Of a stretch of 64,000 nt of DNA, positions 22,259-36,381 are shown one piece after another. Below the pieces are notes generated by a model. That model was not told the DNA's origin. It was given only the letters and a program-made list of their open reading frames with translations, and ran no database searches. The stretch's first letter is position 1. The number at the start of each line of letters is the position of its first letter. Origin of the DNA: Larimichthys crocea (Eukaryota; Chordata; Actinopteri; Sciaenidae); assembly GCF_000972845.2 (NCBI RefSeq), contig NC_040016.1, positions 23,956,633 to 24,020,632 of the forward strand. Direction: 5' to 3'. The position numbers and the translations under genes were made by a program.

Positions 22259-23629
22259 ATAAAAACATCTGGCAAATTTCATAGAATTTCATGTGTATGT
22301 ATGTGTTTGTATCTTACCTTATCTTATCTTGTCTTATCTTAAACTGAAGTTTAAATATTGCAATTGCAGTTTCATGGAGCATTTTATAAATATGTTACTT
22401 GATATATCATGATAGAACTAGATCATCTCCTGACCCTCCAGCACCAGTGTTCATCTGTTTTGCAGTTATACAGCTGTCTCATTGATGCTCATATGATTAT
22501 CATGGCAGCATTCAGCCACACTTCCTGCTCAATATTTTTACAGCTTACACTGTCACTCTGGATGTGTCCATTTTCCAGTCAGGATGGGCTGGAACTGTCT
22601 TGGGGGGCCTCTATCCCCCACGTCATATCAGGCTATTTAAATATGCCAAATGTTCTGGTAAAACATAACTACAATGCTTGCATATAACAGTGCCATTTGT
22701 TGTTGCAGCCGGAGCGTTAATTACATAGTTATCCATTCAGGCAAATGTCAACGAACTGTCAAAACAGCTACATAGAGGAAACGGCGAGGGAAATTAAAAA
22801 TATGGCTCCTGCAGCTGTTTATGAGTTCCTGTGGTTCAAGTCATGTGATGTCAGAGAGCTGATTTGCATTCAAGCTGAAAGTGAGGGTGAAGCCCTCCGT
22901 AATGGAAAAGCAGTGATTAAATACATCAATGCTGGGAGTCTGTAAAAACACATGTCTGCAACAGATACTTACATATGTCAATGTGCTACGCTGACTTAAC
23001 TCCAGGTAAGACAGAGCTGACATGCTCATTTATACCCCCAGGAAACTAAAGTTATAGCAGAATTTACTCAGCATGCTAACTTATTCCATCACATGATGAA
23101 CTGAAGTCTTTTTAATTGAAAACTCAACGGATGTATTTAAGTGCCCCTAGAGGCTGAAATATTCATTACACCCCACAATGGGAAAGTATTGGATGGCACC
23201 AGCAACGCGCTGCTGCTATTGTTAAACTGTAAGAGCGGTGCACACCAATTAGTTTTTTTCTAGGAATTTGTTCACGTTCATCATCTCCACACTATGACAG
23301 TAAAATACAGCACTATGATTTGAAAGAGAGAAAGAGGGATGATGTTCAAGACCATTCAGTCACTTAGTAAAATGGTGTTTGCAGCCTGCTCAGGGCTAAC
23401 AGCAGTCTGTCCTGCCCTTTCCCTCGCCCTGTTGTTGTGATGCTTTTTTTACTGGAAGCCATCTGACAGTACAAATCTGCTCATCACTGTGGACGACATG
23501 CTGCAGCTCGTCCTTGGTGGAACATGATGCCAAATAGAGCCAGAGCTTGGTGAAGAAACAGACTTTGGAAAATGCACCTGTTAGCTGTCTAACACATATT
23601 AAGTGAATATCTGTGTGTCTAACCCATGG

Positions 23630-23970
23630 AACAACCTGCAGCTGTGAAGCCAACACTGAAATGCCAAGGACTGCAGTTTCTTAAACATCCACTTCTCAAT
23701 AATCCACGTGTCCATAAGCCCCTTTGTTAAAATGTTTACAGCCTGGTACAAAAAACAGTTTTGGTCTCTGTAGCTAATTTCCCCGTTCATGACAACTGTA
23801 CTGAGGGTGAATTTATATACAACTCACCTGTTCACATTATATTAAGGCTTAAAGTTATGCAGGATTAAGAGCGTGGACACTTTGATTGACAGGTGGATGG
23901 CATTACAGGTGGCTCGTTTGAGCAACCAGGCTTCATTTACCTCAGGTCCACCCAAGATCCACCTTGTTGC
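23630..23970 (-). repeat. dispersed teleost repeat, copy 2 (inverted)
   Basis: Read on the minus strand this is the same family as 15215-15560 and 59540-59840: the core cagtacagttgtcatgaacg, then the stretch leading to tttttgtaccaggctgtaaac, is at about 23735-23815. An accidental open frame here encodes MNGEISYRDQN, which recurs in copy 3; it reflects shared repeat ancestry, not a gene. Confidence 0.75.
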
Positions 23971-26900
23971 CCACTGTTAATTTAGCCTGGAGGCAGGACT
24001 GCCAAGAACCACATGGCGGAGACCAGACCCACAACATTAAGTTTGAGGAACCTGTGGGTGACAGAAACTACGTTCATCTTTTATGCAGTCTAAGGTCTAG
24101 CTTGGTGAATTTGTTGTAGCTTATAGCTTTACATAAAGACTGGAAGCAAGAAGAAACTGCTCAGCTCTGTCATCATGTGTCTCTTCAAAAACAGCTTTCA
24201 AAATGTTGTGTCATATTTGGGTTCAACATCCTAAAAGCTTTAACAGATTATGTTCAATAATAATTTGGCAAATATAGCTCAAAATCTGTCCTCACAATAA
24301 TCCTAATCACAGTGTGACCATTAAAGGACAGGAGAGCTGAAGAACAAAGTATCCCTCCATGCTTACATATTCCCTCAGCAGCCTTGTTGCTGTACCCATT
24401 TTTGCTCCCAATTTCCAGTGACTCATTAAGGTCACAGAGTGAGTAAATGTCCTGTCCGCCTCCCAGTCACTGTGGCAGTGTGTTGCTGAGATGTGTAAGA
24501 CGTTCGTTTGACTGAGCGCAGGTAGCTCAATCAGGCGAAGCGAACACAGTGTGTGTTGTCATTCCCTGTGGGAGCGGACCGACCAGCTGACCTTCAGGGA
24601 GAGGATCACCGACAATGACACCCGCTAGCACAGCTGCAAGATGAGAGTGAAAGACAGAGACAGAGAGAGAGAAGACCTCATCATTGCAGTCAAGAAGAAA
24701 AATTCCCTGACAAACTAAACGCAGTGTCCCCAGGCCTTCAGTGACTCAAACCATCTCTCCGAGGCCACCCAGGCTTCCCACAGAGGGAAAAAGAAATGAT
24801 GATGATGGCGATGATGATGATGGCCACCTGCAAAGTAAGAAACACGGCATAATTTAAATGGATTTGGGGCGCTGCAGCATGTAGGGAGCCATGTAAAAAT
24901 GCTAGCACAAACAACAGCTGTGAAACAAAATGGTGCGCAGCGTCTGCTCTCCCCCGCTACATAATGCATGCCTAACAAGACAAATGTCCCAGTGTTTTCT
25001 TGCCACAAATTATGCATGGATTCTGCACCATTTCCAAACGACAAATGAGCGTTTTATCTGTGGAGGGATCACCTGGCGGAGATTCTGCTGAACGCTGTGA
25101 AGGAGCTGTGAAGGCTGGTGGGGAGGCGCTGGATAAACCCAATTCTGCAGAACAAACAAGCTTCACTGTATTTTTCTTCACAGTTCAACCACATCCAACC
25201 TGTTGATCTTGAATGTGGAGTCAACAACACATTATGGTTGGAACGAAAAAAGTTCACACTATTTTCAAAACACTTTCTCAGTAATTGCTAAGGAGCTCCA
25301 AGCAAGTATTATATAATTTATGTAGACTCTGCAATCCAGGAAGACTGTACATACATTCCATCAACTACAGGAGCCAAGAACTCAAATATGTTTATCGCAG
25401 CCAGCCTGTGGAGAAGAATATCTGCAGCTTTGTCAATCTAAAAATAAAATGATCCAAAGACGTGATCTGGTTATAGCACTTCTCTGACGTCAAAGACAGA
25501 AGGGCTACCTTGAAGGAAAGAAATGAAACAACAGGAATACAAGAAGGGGCCAAGTGTGTGACTTGAAATTGCAGAGATAATTCAGTGATTGGTAGCGCAT
25601 CATCAGAGGGCAAATCAACAGAACTCCAGAATGCATCTTTATATCAGTCCTGAAAATATATTATAGCTTTTCCAGCCAAGTGTGAAAAGGTACGAGAGTG
25701 AAAGAAGAAAAAGATGAGTGATGCATAAATGAGAGACTGCAGAAGCCAACAAAGACAATTTGCGCCAGCATTTACATATTTATGAGCAGGGTGCCATTCC
25801 CCAGTCAACCCGACTGTCACATCTCTTAGGTTGGGACTTTTGGAGTCATGATGTTAAGTCATGATGATGAATGTAAAATTGCTTTGGACAAAAACAGAGG
25901 GATAAGATTAAACAGTTCAAGTGGAGGGAAAAATACTTCATTTTTACATCTTTCTTTTCTTTTTTTCCCTGTCAAGCAGTGATGTAAATTATAAATATGA
26001 CTCATTATAACTCATTTACTCAAATAGTAGATCCATGTGTCATACATGTCCTCATTTCAGCTATATGTTGTATGAGTATATTCTAAAGTCAAATGAAATG
26101 TATCGATCTTTCAAACTGTTTATTTATTTCATTTTGTTGTGGTGACATTTCCAATACAATTATATACAGCATAAAAATATTAAACACATTTTCGACAACG
26201 TATCAAGCAAATACACAATCCCTTACTGACCTTATCCAGAGTTGCTAATCACACTCTCACTTCATTATTTGAATGTTATTGAGCAGAGTTCTGCTCCCCC
26301 AGCTCCTCCACACTGACTTCTTATGTTTAAATGTGAAGTGAGCTTAGCCACGCTCTGGCATTTAGTGCACCATGGGACACTAAAGATCCACTCACTAAAA
26401 CTGTGCTCACTCTCCTCCATTTCATTTAAATAAAATATCTATATACAAATGTTATTGAAGAGGTGGATGAATAAAAGGAAAACAACTGTTGTTTTCTATA
26501 CAGTTGTTGCCATGCACTAACCCTGTCTCAGCTGGACCAAATGAACTGATGTCTCATGAAAAGTTAGCAAATATTAGTTTAAGTTGTTTTCACAAAACAT
26601 TACGATGTGAAAGTTACAGAAAACGCAGGAAAGAATACACAAAATATGAAATATTAAAATGTACAAAAACAGATGTTTTTGTTGGTGGATGGGTCATTCT
26701 AAAATCCTCGCTGCTCCTCCGGCTCTTTTGTAATGGTAATGTTTTCCCACCTGTGAGAAGAAGCCTCAAGTTATAATAAACTTACCTTTAAAGAGTTCTA
26801 AATGACGGATGGCAACTATAACTATGGTTACCTGTGCATCTTCATGTTCTATGCTAGCAACTAACATTTCTTCAGCACAGTATGTACAGCATAGACAGTA

Positions 26901-27480
26901 AAGGGGACCTGTTAATGTGTATGAGGTGAATGTCATACTCTGACCGGTTATATAGCATATAGGGAGGAGGTGGCTCTGTTGGGTAATGGAAAATCCTTTC
27001 AGAACCATTTGTGAATGTGAAAATAAGGCTTCTCTTAATTCTCACTATATTTCAGTATGATGTGATGGAATTACAAAGGACCCTGGAAGAGCAATTTGTG
27101 CTGGCTGAAGTGAACAATTTTGCTTGGCAAATTATCCCCTCATTGAAGGCTTGCCTCAGAGGCTGATGGACAATGACAGAAATGCTCTTCATCTTCTTCT
27201 GAGCCAATCTAAAAGATAAACACATATCTACCTTTAGCATGTCCTCAAAACACGGCCTTTTGTCTGTGTCTCTTCAAACACAATGTGGATGTGTCCCTAC
27301 ACGTGTTTCTTTTGAACTGTCTTTACAATTTGCCTCCACATCAACAACAGACACCAATTTTGTGTCATCTTGTTTCTTTGAGAAGAATGATTACTATGGA
27401 TGCTGAAAAAGATGTTCAGTGATGTATGTCCGCTCACTCTTTCTTGCTCTGTCTCTGTTTTCTCTCTGTCTTTCTTCCAG

Positions 27481-27629
27481 TGGCCATTATGTTGAAGGAT
27501 GATTACTTTGTTCGGGGAGCAGGGCTACCAGGGAGGTTTAAGGCAGAAAAAGTGGAGTTTCATTGGGGTCCGAGTAATGGATCTGAAGGCTCTGAACACA
27601 GCATCAACGGCCGGCGTTACCCTGTGGAG
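27481..27629 (+). CDS. ptprg: ptprg exon: carbonic-anhydrase-like domain, zinc-site region
   Basis: This 149-bp exon enters in phase 1 (completing a Val codon with the last base of the previous exon) and ends in phase 0 before gtaagc at 27630. The peptide reads [48 protein letters not shown]. Against carbonic anhydrase II, FHWG aligns with the FHFHWG zinc strand. The second zinc histidine (His96) is kept, whereas the position of His94 is Glu (VEFHW). The GSEHS stretch matches the conserved Glu106 region. NGS is a potential N-glycosylation site. Loss of zinc ligands is a known property of the PTPRG and PTPRZ carbonic-anhydrase domains, so this is the normal family state and not a decay sign. 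Confidence 0.96.
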
Positions 27630-27875
27630 GTAAGCACAACCTACTAAGCCTCAACATATCAAGGCATAAACCATAGCTGAGAGCAAGTACTTACATTTCT
27701 TTGACAATGGGAGTAGATTTTGAGTACCTGTCAATAGACCTCTGAAGAAAGCTCTGGTAGTTTGGAGTTTGGATAACATGTCACTAACAGAAAATATATA
27801 TGTTCTTAGATGGGGATGAGTGAAGGTATTGGGCAACCATGGCAGAGTCCAAGAGGTTGAGACACCTATCCAACA

Positions 27876-27877
<2 letters not shown>

Positions 27878-27909
<32 letters not shown>
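27878..27909. repeat. AC microsatellite
   Basis: Sixteen AC units, about 250 bases after the donor of the exon at 27481-27629. Confidence 0.97.
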
Positions 27910-27911
<2 letters not shown>

Positions 27912-29102
27912 TATTATTTATTTACAGACCCAACTCCATGAGTAAGCACTTGGTGACAAAGGCAAGGAAAAACCTTGACCAGAATCAAGCTCTAGGGTGG
28001 ATGGACGTCTGCCATAGCTCATGAATACTAGTTTATTATCAGATCAGAAAGGTCATATATTGAGCAGATCAGATCCTACGTAGAGGCGAGCGTTAGCATA
28101 GCCTAACCCCTAACCTATCTAATAGAAGAAATGATATTTACAATGGGGATATTAGTATATGCTAGTCTCATATAAATATCTGTCTATCTATCTATCCCTG
28201 GGAGAGACATTTTGTAAAATGACTTCTTTTAGATTTCAAAAGCATGGGAATCTTCATTTTAGTTTTTGTTGCTGGGTAATAAACTGTGTAATTATGTTGG
28301 CAGAGAACAATTTGAAGACACTTTTAGTTTTAATGTTCTCAGGTTGAAGAATAAATATAATTACACAGGTGGCATTACCCACAAGCAAGTGAGTGATCTT
28401 GGCTGTGAAGACCTGGCCTCATCTCTCTAACTTGATTTTTGGCATTAAGAGACACCAAGCAGCATCCAGCTTCAACCACGTCCAACTAAACTCACTGCAA
28501 CATGCCAAGTGTGTATATATGTGTGTGTGTATGTGTGCGTCCTTCTGAGAGTGTGCGTATTTGCATGTTGTTTATGTGCAGCTGTCAGTCTCTTGAATGC
28601 TGAAATGTCAGCCATCTCTGTTTGGACTTCTCCTAGAGAAGTGCCTCTTTGCTGTGGCCGGCCAAACAGATGAATATGTATTGGTTGACATTTGGAAGAT
28701 CAGCACGCTGACAGTTCAGCTTGATATTATAATCTTCTCCTTCCACTCTAAATTCTTTTTTTGCCACAAAGTTGCATAAAGGTGCCTTTGCGGCAGTGTT
28801 TGAGATAGCTCCATATGTAAATGATGCAGTTTAGAAATATTGCTTACCTGTCTGTGGGAGAAGGATTCAAAGATTCTGCTGAAAACACAAAACCCCCTAT
28901 ATGAATGCATGACGAAGCTTTCTCGGGCCGCTCTCATAAAACTGCAAGATTTATAATGTGCCGTCACAATTGATTTAGCAGTGAGACATCTGCGAGGAAA
29001 AGTTTCCATGTAGCACTTGTATGAAGTTCCAGTGAAAATCAAGCCTGTTTTCTCATATTGACTGAGCCTTTCAGTCAACTATTCTATTTCTCAAGAGGCA
29101 TG

Positions 29103-29111
29103 CACACACAG

Positions 29112-29145
<34 letters not shown>

Positions 29146-29152
29146 ACACACC
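29103..29152. repeat. interrupted AC microsatellite
   Basis: AC units with two AG interruptions. Confidence 0.95.
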
Positions 29153-30109
29153 TGTTCCTTGTGCCAAATTCAATATCAGCAGTTGATCGGTCCTTTAAGG
29201 CCACAGCTGATACTGTGATTTCTGCGGTGAAGCTGCTGAGAGACAAGATATTGTGTCCATTTTGGGGCAAATTTGATAATTTCATTTCCAAATAACAAGA
29301 TTTTATTATTAATATTATTATTTATTTGAATGGCCTTATTTTTTGTAATGCACCATTAAAGATTGTTTAAGGTGATGCACATTTACACACTGAAGGATGC
29401 TGCAGCCCACCCAGACTAAACATTGCAGTCATGTTGCAAGTCATACTACCTTCAGATAATCATGAAAAACATTTCAAATTGGACAGAAACAAAATAATTA
29501 ACACCAAATAAACTCACCATAACCATCTTTGTTAGTTGGACAGTTTTTTCAACGCAGCAGTTACCAATGTGGTTTGGTTGAAATAGACCCTCAATTCTTA
29601 GTTTGATGTGGAAATATTCATAAAGCAGTGAATATATTGACTCAAAGTGTTTATTAGTGCCTACAAATCGTCAAAAACTACAGCAAAAAAATGAATGGGT
29701 GTGAATTGGTAGAATGTTCAAAAAATACATTTGTAAACTGTGCTCGAGGCCACAAATTTCACTCCACAAAAACAATTCATAGATAGAAACGTAGGAAAAT
29801 TTGTCTTTTCACTCCTGGTAATCTGCTAAAGCTGTCAGATGTATAGTTTGGGTGTGGGACGCACAGACATCAGCAAAGCCCCCTCACAGCCCCATCTACT
29901 CCCATGTAAATTGGAGAGGATAAATTTTCAAAAGGAGCAGGGAGCAGCTGTTCTTTCCCAAACTCCCGAGGTCACAGTTTTTAACATTCACCACTGAAAC
30001 TCGCCATGGAAATGGTCGACAGGATGGGGATGCTCATGGTCATTTTGGCTTTTTGATACTCTCTACGGTTTAGCATTTGTAGCCAATGGTTCAAGGGCTT
30101 CATTTAGAG

Positions 30110-30171
30110 ATTTTCTGTGTCTCTCAGCAGTCACTCACACATTTTCTGTGTCTCTCAGCAGTCACTCACAC
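30110..30171. repeat. 31-bp perfect tandem duplication
   Basis: The unit beginning attttctgtgtctctcagca occurs at 30110-30140 and identically at 30141-30171. Identity suggests recent duplication. Confidence 0.95.
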
Positions 30172-30588
30172 ACAGACAGAGCACAGCTGTGTTAATTACT
30201 CTGCCCTGCAGCTGACCCTGGTTGCTTGGCAACCTCAGCCTGCCTTTGACTAACTTTATTGAAGTCTCTGTGCTGCTGCAGTGTCAATAATAATGTATGG
30301 GGGCGACGGGGCCACAGTCAGACACACTCTACATTTATTTAGACATTTTATAGTTGTTATTTAGGTTTCTGTCAACATTACAGCTGTTGTATATCTATCA
30401 TTTGCCACCACACTCCATAGTCAAAATGGTAATTTTACACATCATCATAATGTAGCAACTTAATTTGTAGTGGACAGAAATTACTCAAAAAAAAACTTAC
30501 TAAAGCCGTCTTTATTAGCCTTTGCTACAATGCACAATGTTACCTCTGCAGGCAGAACCTGGGAAACTCATATATGGAGACACATGAA

Positions 30589-30625
30589 CACACACACACA
30601 CACACACTCATGCACACACACACAC
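30589..30625. repeat. interrupted AC microsatellite
   Basis: Two AC blocks separated by tcatgc. Confidence 0.95.
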
Positions 30626-33600
30626 TTTTCTGTACACACTGTAGACAGTACGCAGAGTAAACACATAGTTGACAACTGTGTCTGTCTCATGTATGATCAC
30701 AGAAGAACATATTTTTCACCTACAGCTGTACACAGCTTCACTGCTGAGACCACATTGTTTCTTATGCTCGTATAAATGCTCATAAATTGTCAGAAACAAA
30801 AATGAACATTACAGATCAGCAGAGCCAACATTGTTATCAAGCAGCAAATGTGAGTTTTTAAAAATATTTTTTTGGTTTTTGGTGACAGCTGAAGAGTGAC
30901 AGGACAGCAGGGATTGAGAGAGGAGAGGGTGACATTCAGCACAGGTTGGAATTGAACCCTGATTGAAAAATGGCCTTATGCCTGTCCACACAGCTCCTTT
31001 AAACAGTTGTGCTTTAAGATCAAACTGAAACACTCTACATGTCCGGTGCATCATTTCATACACATACCCCAAATTCATCCTGACAGGCCAACAAAAAAAA
31101 ACCAAGTGAAGAGAAATGGAGTTACCTCCAGAATCAGACCAATGAGCTGCTGTCAGCTGTAATAAATATCAGAAGAACAGTTTCATCTCCTTTAGAGGGC
31201 CAATGTTTTTAGACAATTTAATTGCAGTTTTTTTTCAGCTATGAGATGTCTCATGTGGTTCATATTTTGTCTTGAGAGTGTTTTCTGTCTCTACCCACCC
31301 ATCCTTTACTTTTCCTTTTCCTCTCCACCCAGTGCCTCTGCTCAGCTCACAGTGTTGCAGTGGGTGGTGTTGAAGAGGCGTGTTCTTGTGCTTTCTCCGA
31401 GTGCTCCACATGAATGATGTATGATTTACAAGCCTTGCCATTTAGTAATTGTAGCCTAATAGGGCCCTTGAATAGCATGATGAAGTAGGGACCCACTGCT
31501 CCCCTACCTGCTGTTTTAAACAGTAATGCTCTGGTTAATATGCCAAGCACAGCATTGCCAAGCAGCACAGCACACGTCTTCAGCTGGAGTGTTTCACTCA
31601 TCCTGTGTGTGTATGCACACCCTTGTGTCTTGTACATTCTTATTCCACTGTTGTGTGCATTGCATTGAAAGTCAAACATGTATGAATTCACCCACAGGTA
31701 TTCTCCAGCAGGAGGTTGTGTGGTCGATTCTGAATTGTCAAGCCAAGCCCAAGGTCAACTGACTGACTAACACACATACACACAGAAAAATGTGATCAAA
31801 AATATTATTTGGGCTTCATTCAGTATTAAGTATTTAGTATTAAGAGTAAATATTGTCCATGCTGCAGGCTCTTTCACAGTTTGAAACATGAGCATACATC
31901 AGGAATCACTTGAATTTGAGTGTGACATTTATGGCTGTTCACACAGATATTCACACTTGGAAAAGACACAAGTAACAGCGCTGTAGCAAAGCTGGGTGAC
32001 TGGCCTGGCAAAGCAGTTGCCCACAACAGGCATATGTCGACTTCTTTGAAAATATGTTTGCTTGACAAGCAAACAGTGAACTATCATCCAGAAGCCAGTA
32101 ATAAACAGTCCACACATGAGCCATTACATTTCAGTTCAGACTAAACAGACAATATATAACTTGAACTTAATTATTGGTTAATTCAGAGGTGTAGATTGTT
32201 TTGTTCCCTTCAGGCAGGGCAGGGTGAGCTGTGTCCAGTCTTTGTGGCAAGCTAAGCAAGCTGGTGATGGGCATTATCTTCATATTAATCGTACAGATAT
32301 GGAGTGGTGTCAGTGTTCTCATGCAACTTTTGTCAAGAAAGCAAAGATTTAATCAGGCCTGATGATCTGGAGACCATTAGTAAAACTGAACTTTTTAATT
32401 TGTATTTGTTTTTAAGTATTTCTTGGAGGGGGACTGTTGTGTCTCACAGTCAGTTTGATTGGTAGAAGGGGTGTTTCCTGTTTTACTGTTACTGCTTTTT
32501 CTTTCTTTATACTATCTACTACTTATGTCAACATTGACATAAATTGTATTAAAGTAGAAACTGTTCACACATCATTGTCAAAATGAGGTCCTGACAGGAG
32601 ATGTTAGTTAAATCCTGGCACTGTGTTATTTCCTGACTCTTCCTGACTTCACACTCAAATCCCCAATTTTGTATTGTCCACAACTGGCCTAAAATATCTC
32701 ATGATTGGTGTAGTTGCCCTGTAAAAAGTCCGTGACACTCCAAATTAAACACGCTGTATAATTTCAAAGACAGCTCTTATTTGGAACTCAAACTGTGAGG
32801 TTTTCATCAAACAGCAGTAATTTCACACCGAACCCTTTTGACATCAAGCAACAAAACAACACTACACATTCCCTTTATGGCAATTTTAGGCTGAATGGCA
32901 AAAAAAAAGTGTTTTCTTTGTTTCTGAGGTCAGTAATTGATTTAACCTGTGGCGCATGCAGATGTTTTCATTGGTTAACTTAATATCTGGTTCACAGCAT
33001 GAACAGGGGATGATGTTAGCGTTGTTTTGTTTTGTTGTTTTCAGGCTCATCTGCCTTGAATGTTGAGGAAAAGAAATTCTAGCGTACTAAAACTTCATAT
33101 TTTGTATATATAAAACTTTCCTGTATGAGAGTATAATGGGATTTAAAAGTCAGACACTCTCACTGTGCTAGTCAAGTGACTGACTCTTTTTTTGTTTCGC
33201 AGGTATATACTGTACAGCCAGATGTATCAACTCTAGTACAAAGAGTTCACAATATAAACTGTGACTGATGAACTAGCCAATCAGGAGAAAGGAGACATTG
33301 TTCTCCACTCAGCAGCCTTGATTGGTGAACAATGTGGCTACATCCTGACTGTTGGATGGTAATTCCAAAAACATACATAAGTCCTCAAATTCTTTTTATG
33401 GTAACACAGAAACTCCAATTCATCAGTGTGTCACACTTTAGAATGGTGTTCACTTCACAGTGTTTGCAAAGACACAGAGTGAATATTCATCCATTCCACC
33501 AGAATATGAAATCAATCATGACATCTGGAACCATTCACCTATATTACATCACATCGACTACACTGGTATTTATTCAAATGTCAGCTCCATTGTATCTGCA

Positions 33601-33949
33601 AACCAGTATATGTGTCTCAGGCTACCTCCCACTACGGCGTCTCCCGTGCCCCACCCCCCCACCTCTCTCAGGGCAGGTGAGAGTGCTATCAGGGCTAGCT
33701 GGCCGAGGTGCTAAGCTATCCATTCTGTCTGACTGCATCTTGCCAAGGCTCGTTTTTATCTCCACCCCCTCCCAAGCCTCCCAGACGTGATAAACGAGGA
33801 GTGAAGGATGAAAAGATGGAGGGGGAAGGGATGAGTGTGTGTGTGGCTCCAGAACTTGCTCTGCCAGCTTTTACCCACCTGCCTAGATAAGAGAGGCACT
33901 GTAAATTAACACACGATAGGGGGGCTGAGAACACGGGCGGTGTCTGTGT

Positions 33950-34042
33950 GTGCGTATGTGTGTGTGTGTGTATGTGTATGTGTGGATTTGGGGCGTTTGT
34001 GCACTAATTCACACACATACACACACAACACACACATACACA
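33950..34042. repeat. TG block followed by CA block
   Basis: An imperfect TG stretch (33943-33983) is followed about 25 bases later by an imperfect CA stretch (34011-34042), so the two can pair as an imperfect hairpin. Confidence 0.8.
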
Positions 34043-36321
34043 CTTCTCCTCTCTTTGCTTTGCCGCAGGTATCACAGATAAAGATGTGTCATTGATGAAT
34101 GGGATTTTATTTCCCATCAACCTTTGCTGCGTGGGAAATGGAAAGCTCATCCCGGCCCCTAAATCATCAGATGAATAATGATAACACTGGAGAGCAGTTT
34201 TCATTTCTTCGCACTATTTGTCTGCAAAGCGGCGTATGCAAACTGTTTGTTTCTATCAGCGCCTGGAGTGATTTTTTTTTTTTACATTGCAGCTGAAAAA
34301 AGAAATGAATGCTGAGCTTCCACAAACCGCGGTGCAGATGTTTAAACCCATGTTTGTACATTGTTTAATCACACCTGAGGGCAGTGAGCTCCTAATTCAC
34401 TCGCCACCAACACACAGACTGAGTTACAAGCAGGAGAAAAGGTGCAGCTCCTCTTTGAATCACAATGTGTGAAATACAGCAGCATTCTGACACATAATAA
34501 TACAGCTCAATTCATCCTGTCCTCTTCTTTGGTACGGTTGTTTCCCTGATAGTCTCTGGCAGTCGTTTCCTCACTGCGAGTTCCAAGATAAACAGCACTG
34601 GAATCAATGTGCACAGCACGAACACCATCATTCATCTGAACTAGTAAAGTGATACCATAAAGTTTTATTTGGAATATATTTGTTGAACAATCAAAGACAC
34701 CTCAGTGAGCTCTGAGGTTTTTACAACCATCGTTGCCGTGTGACACATGGCCATTCATTACGTTAGCTCAAATCACATCAACAGAGGCATGGACAGTGAC
34801 GTGGAGCTGTGTGTGAGGTATGAATACAGGTCAACATGTCAGCCTGGACATAATACAGAGCTGTTGAAACTAAAACTAAATATCTTAAAAAATATATCTT
34901 ATTGGTGGCAGATCGATTTCTGGTTGCCGTCGTGCTGCACATCATTTAGTCTGTGGTAATTTTATTAAAGCTGCACCAACTCTTTTTTATTCATGAGCAG
35001 AAGATCAACTATGAGTAATACAGACGGTGTCACTCAGTAATGGACACACAATGAATTATCACCTGACATTCTAATTCAGCTGTGTGAGCCTTTAACTGTC
35101 ATTTAGCCTGATGTTCCAGCTCTGCTCTCATCAACCTGCTTTCCTTTGTCAGTGTAAAAGCTTGTATAAACCCGACTTACTCACCATGGCATTCTCAGTG
35201 CCAATCAGCAGACAGGCAGTAAGACGCTAGCTGGTGAACACAGTGCAGCTTTTAGCAGCTAAAGAGACAGATTCTTGTTTGTGTGTCTGTTTCTGTCCAG
35301 GAGTTTATAGACCAAACCACATCTATAGTTTATCAAGCAGACACAAAGCTGCTATTGTGTCTGCAGGGTGTGTAGATAAGCAGCTCTTTGCTTGTATGTT
35401 CAACATAACAATTTTATATTGTGATAATATGTCAGCATGCTTACAACAAGTGCCACAAACATCTATGGTTACAAGTATAGGTACCTTGATATAATAGATA
35501 AATATTTAAAACAATAATAATTAAAAATGTAACACAGTAGGTAGATAAAAAAAAACTCATGAATTTATTTATTTATTAATGAAAGTACTATAGAGTACTG
35601 CATGTATAAATATTGGAAACAGAAATCTTGATTTTACAAAGATTATAAAAACTAATGTTCCTGAAATAATATTATGACACAGGGCCTACAATCTTCAAGA
35701 CAAGCCTAAAGACAGCATTTATCCTTTTCCGGTGATTGTGCTTTAGTGGTCCACAGGGTCTGTGAACCTGGGACCAGAGCCCACTTTGCCAGTTTGTTGC
35801 AAACATTTCATCTAGTCCCTTTCAGAACACAGTGGAGTCCATGTGTTGGGCCGTCTGTAAATCAGAAGAAAAAGGACTGAGATTCATGTTCAGACACTTC
35901 AGGTCTCAGTCACAAATGCAGAGCACATGTGAAGCATGAGCCGTTTCATTGCCAGTGAAGTCATCTGTCCTGATGAAATAGCTCTTGTCCAGTGTGCTGA
36001 TATACACTGATGTCAGCTCATATCGACTGATGATGTCAGCTGATGCATCGGTTTTCTGTGCTGTTGCATTGCTGGTCAGGAGAGTTTGGTAGTTAAACAG
36101 GACATGATCAGGATCACAAATGAAAAGTCATAATCACATTATGCACTCCAGTGTTTACCACATGTGTGTGTGTGTGCATATTCATGAATGGTGTGTGTGT
36201 AGGCTTGTGTGCATTTGTGTATGAAAGGAAATGTGAGCAGTCAGCTGTCTGAAGTGATGCAGCAGCATGTCAGTGACAGGAGAGAATGAATATTGCATGG
36301 ATGGGTGCAGAGGGACTGTGC

Positions 36322-36333
36322 TGACAGACAGGC

Positions 36334-36380
<47 letters not shown>
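36322..36380. repeat. CAGA tetranucleotide microsatellite
   Basis: About fourteen CAGA units with one early interruption (ggcaga). Confidence 0.96.

Positions 36381-36381
<1 letters not shown>

Larger units (their letters stand above)
14902..27480 (+). other. ptprg: ptprg intron, 12.6 kb, phase 1
   Basis: The intron runs from the donor gtaaag (14902) to the pyrimidine-rich acceptor tttcttccag (27471-27480). It is the most transposon-laden part of the window: repeat copy 15215-15560, a split retroelement tail 15561-16141 with a nested TIR element, a SINE head at 17469-17600, an inverted-arm element at 17954-20359, the second copy of the 4.9-kb repeat at 21646-22258 and an inverted repeat copy at 23630-23970. 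The remaining stretches (about 16.2-17.4, 20.4-21.6, 22.3-23.6 and 24.0-27.4 kb) show no gene or repeat I recognise. Confidence 0.9.

Noticed and set aside
24525..24610. tRNA-like words (ggtagctcaatcagg and following) as a possible tRNA or SINE
   Set aside because: No B box at the right distance and no cloverleaf that I can form by eye.
33332..33790. 152-residue open frame on the plus strand
   Set aside because: No recognisable domain, its composition follows the local bases, and an overlapping frame is open too. I treat it as chance.
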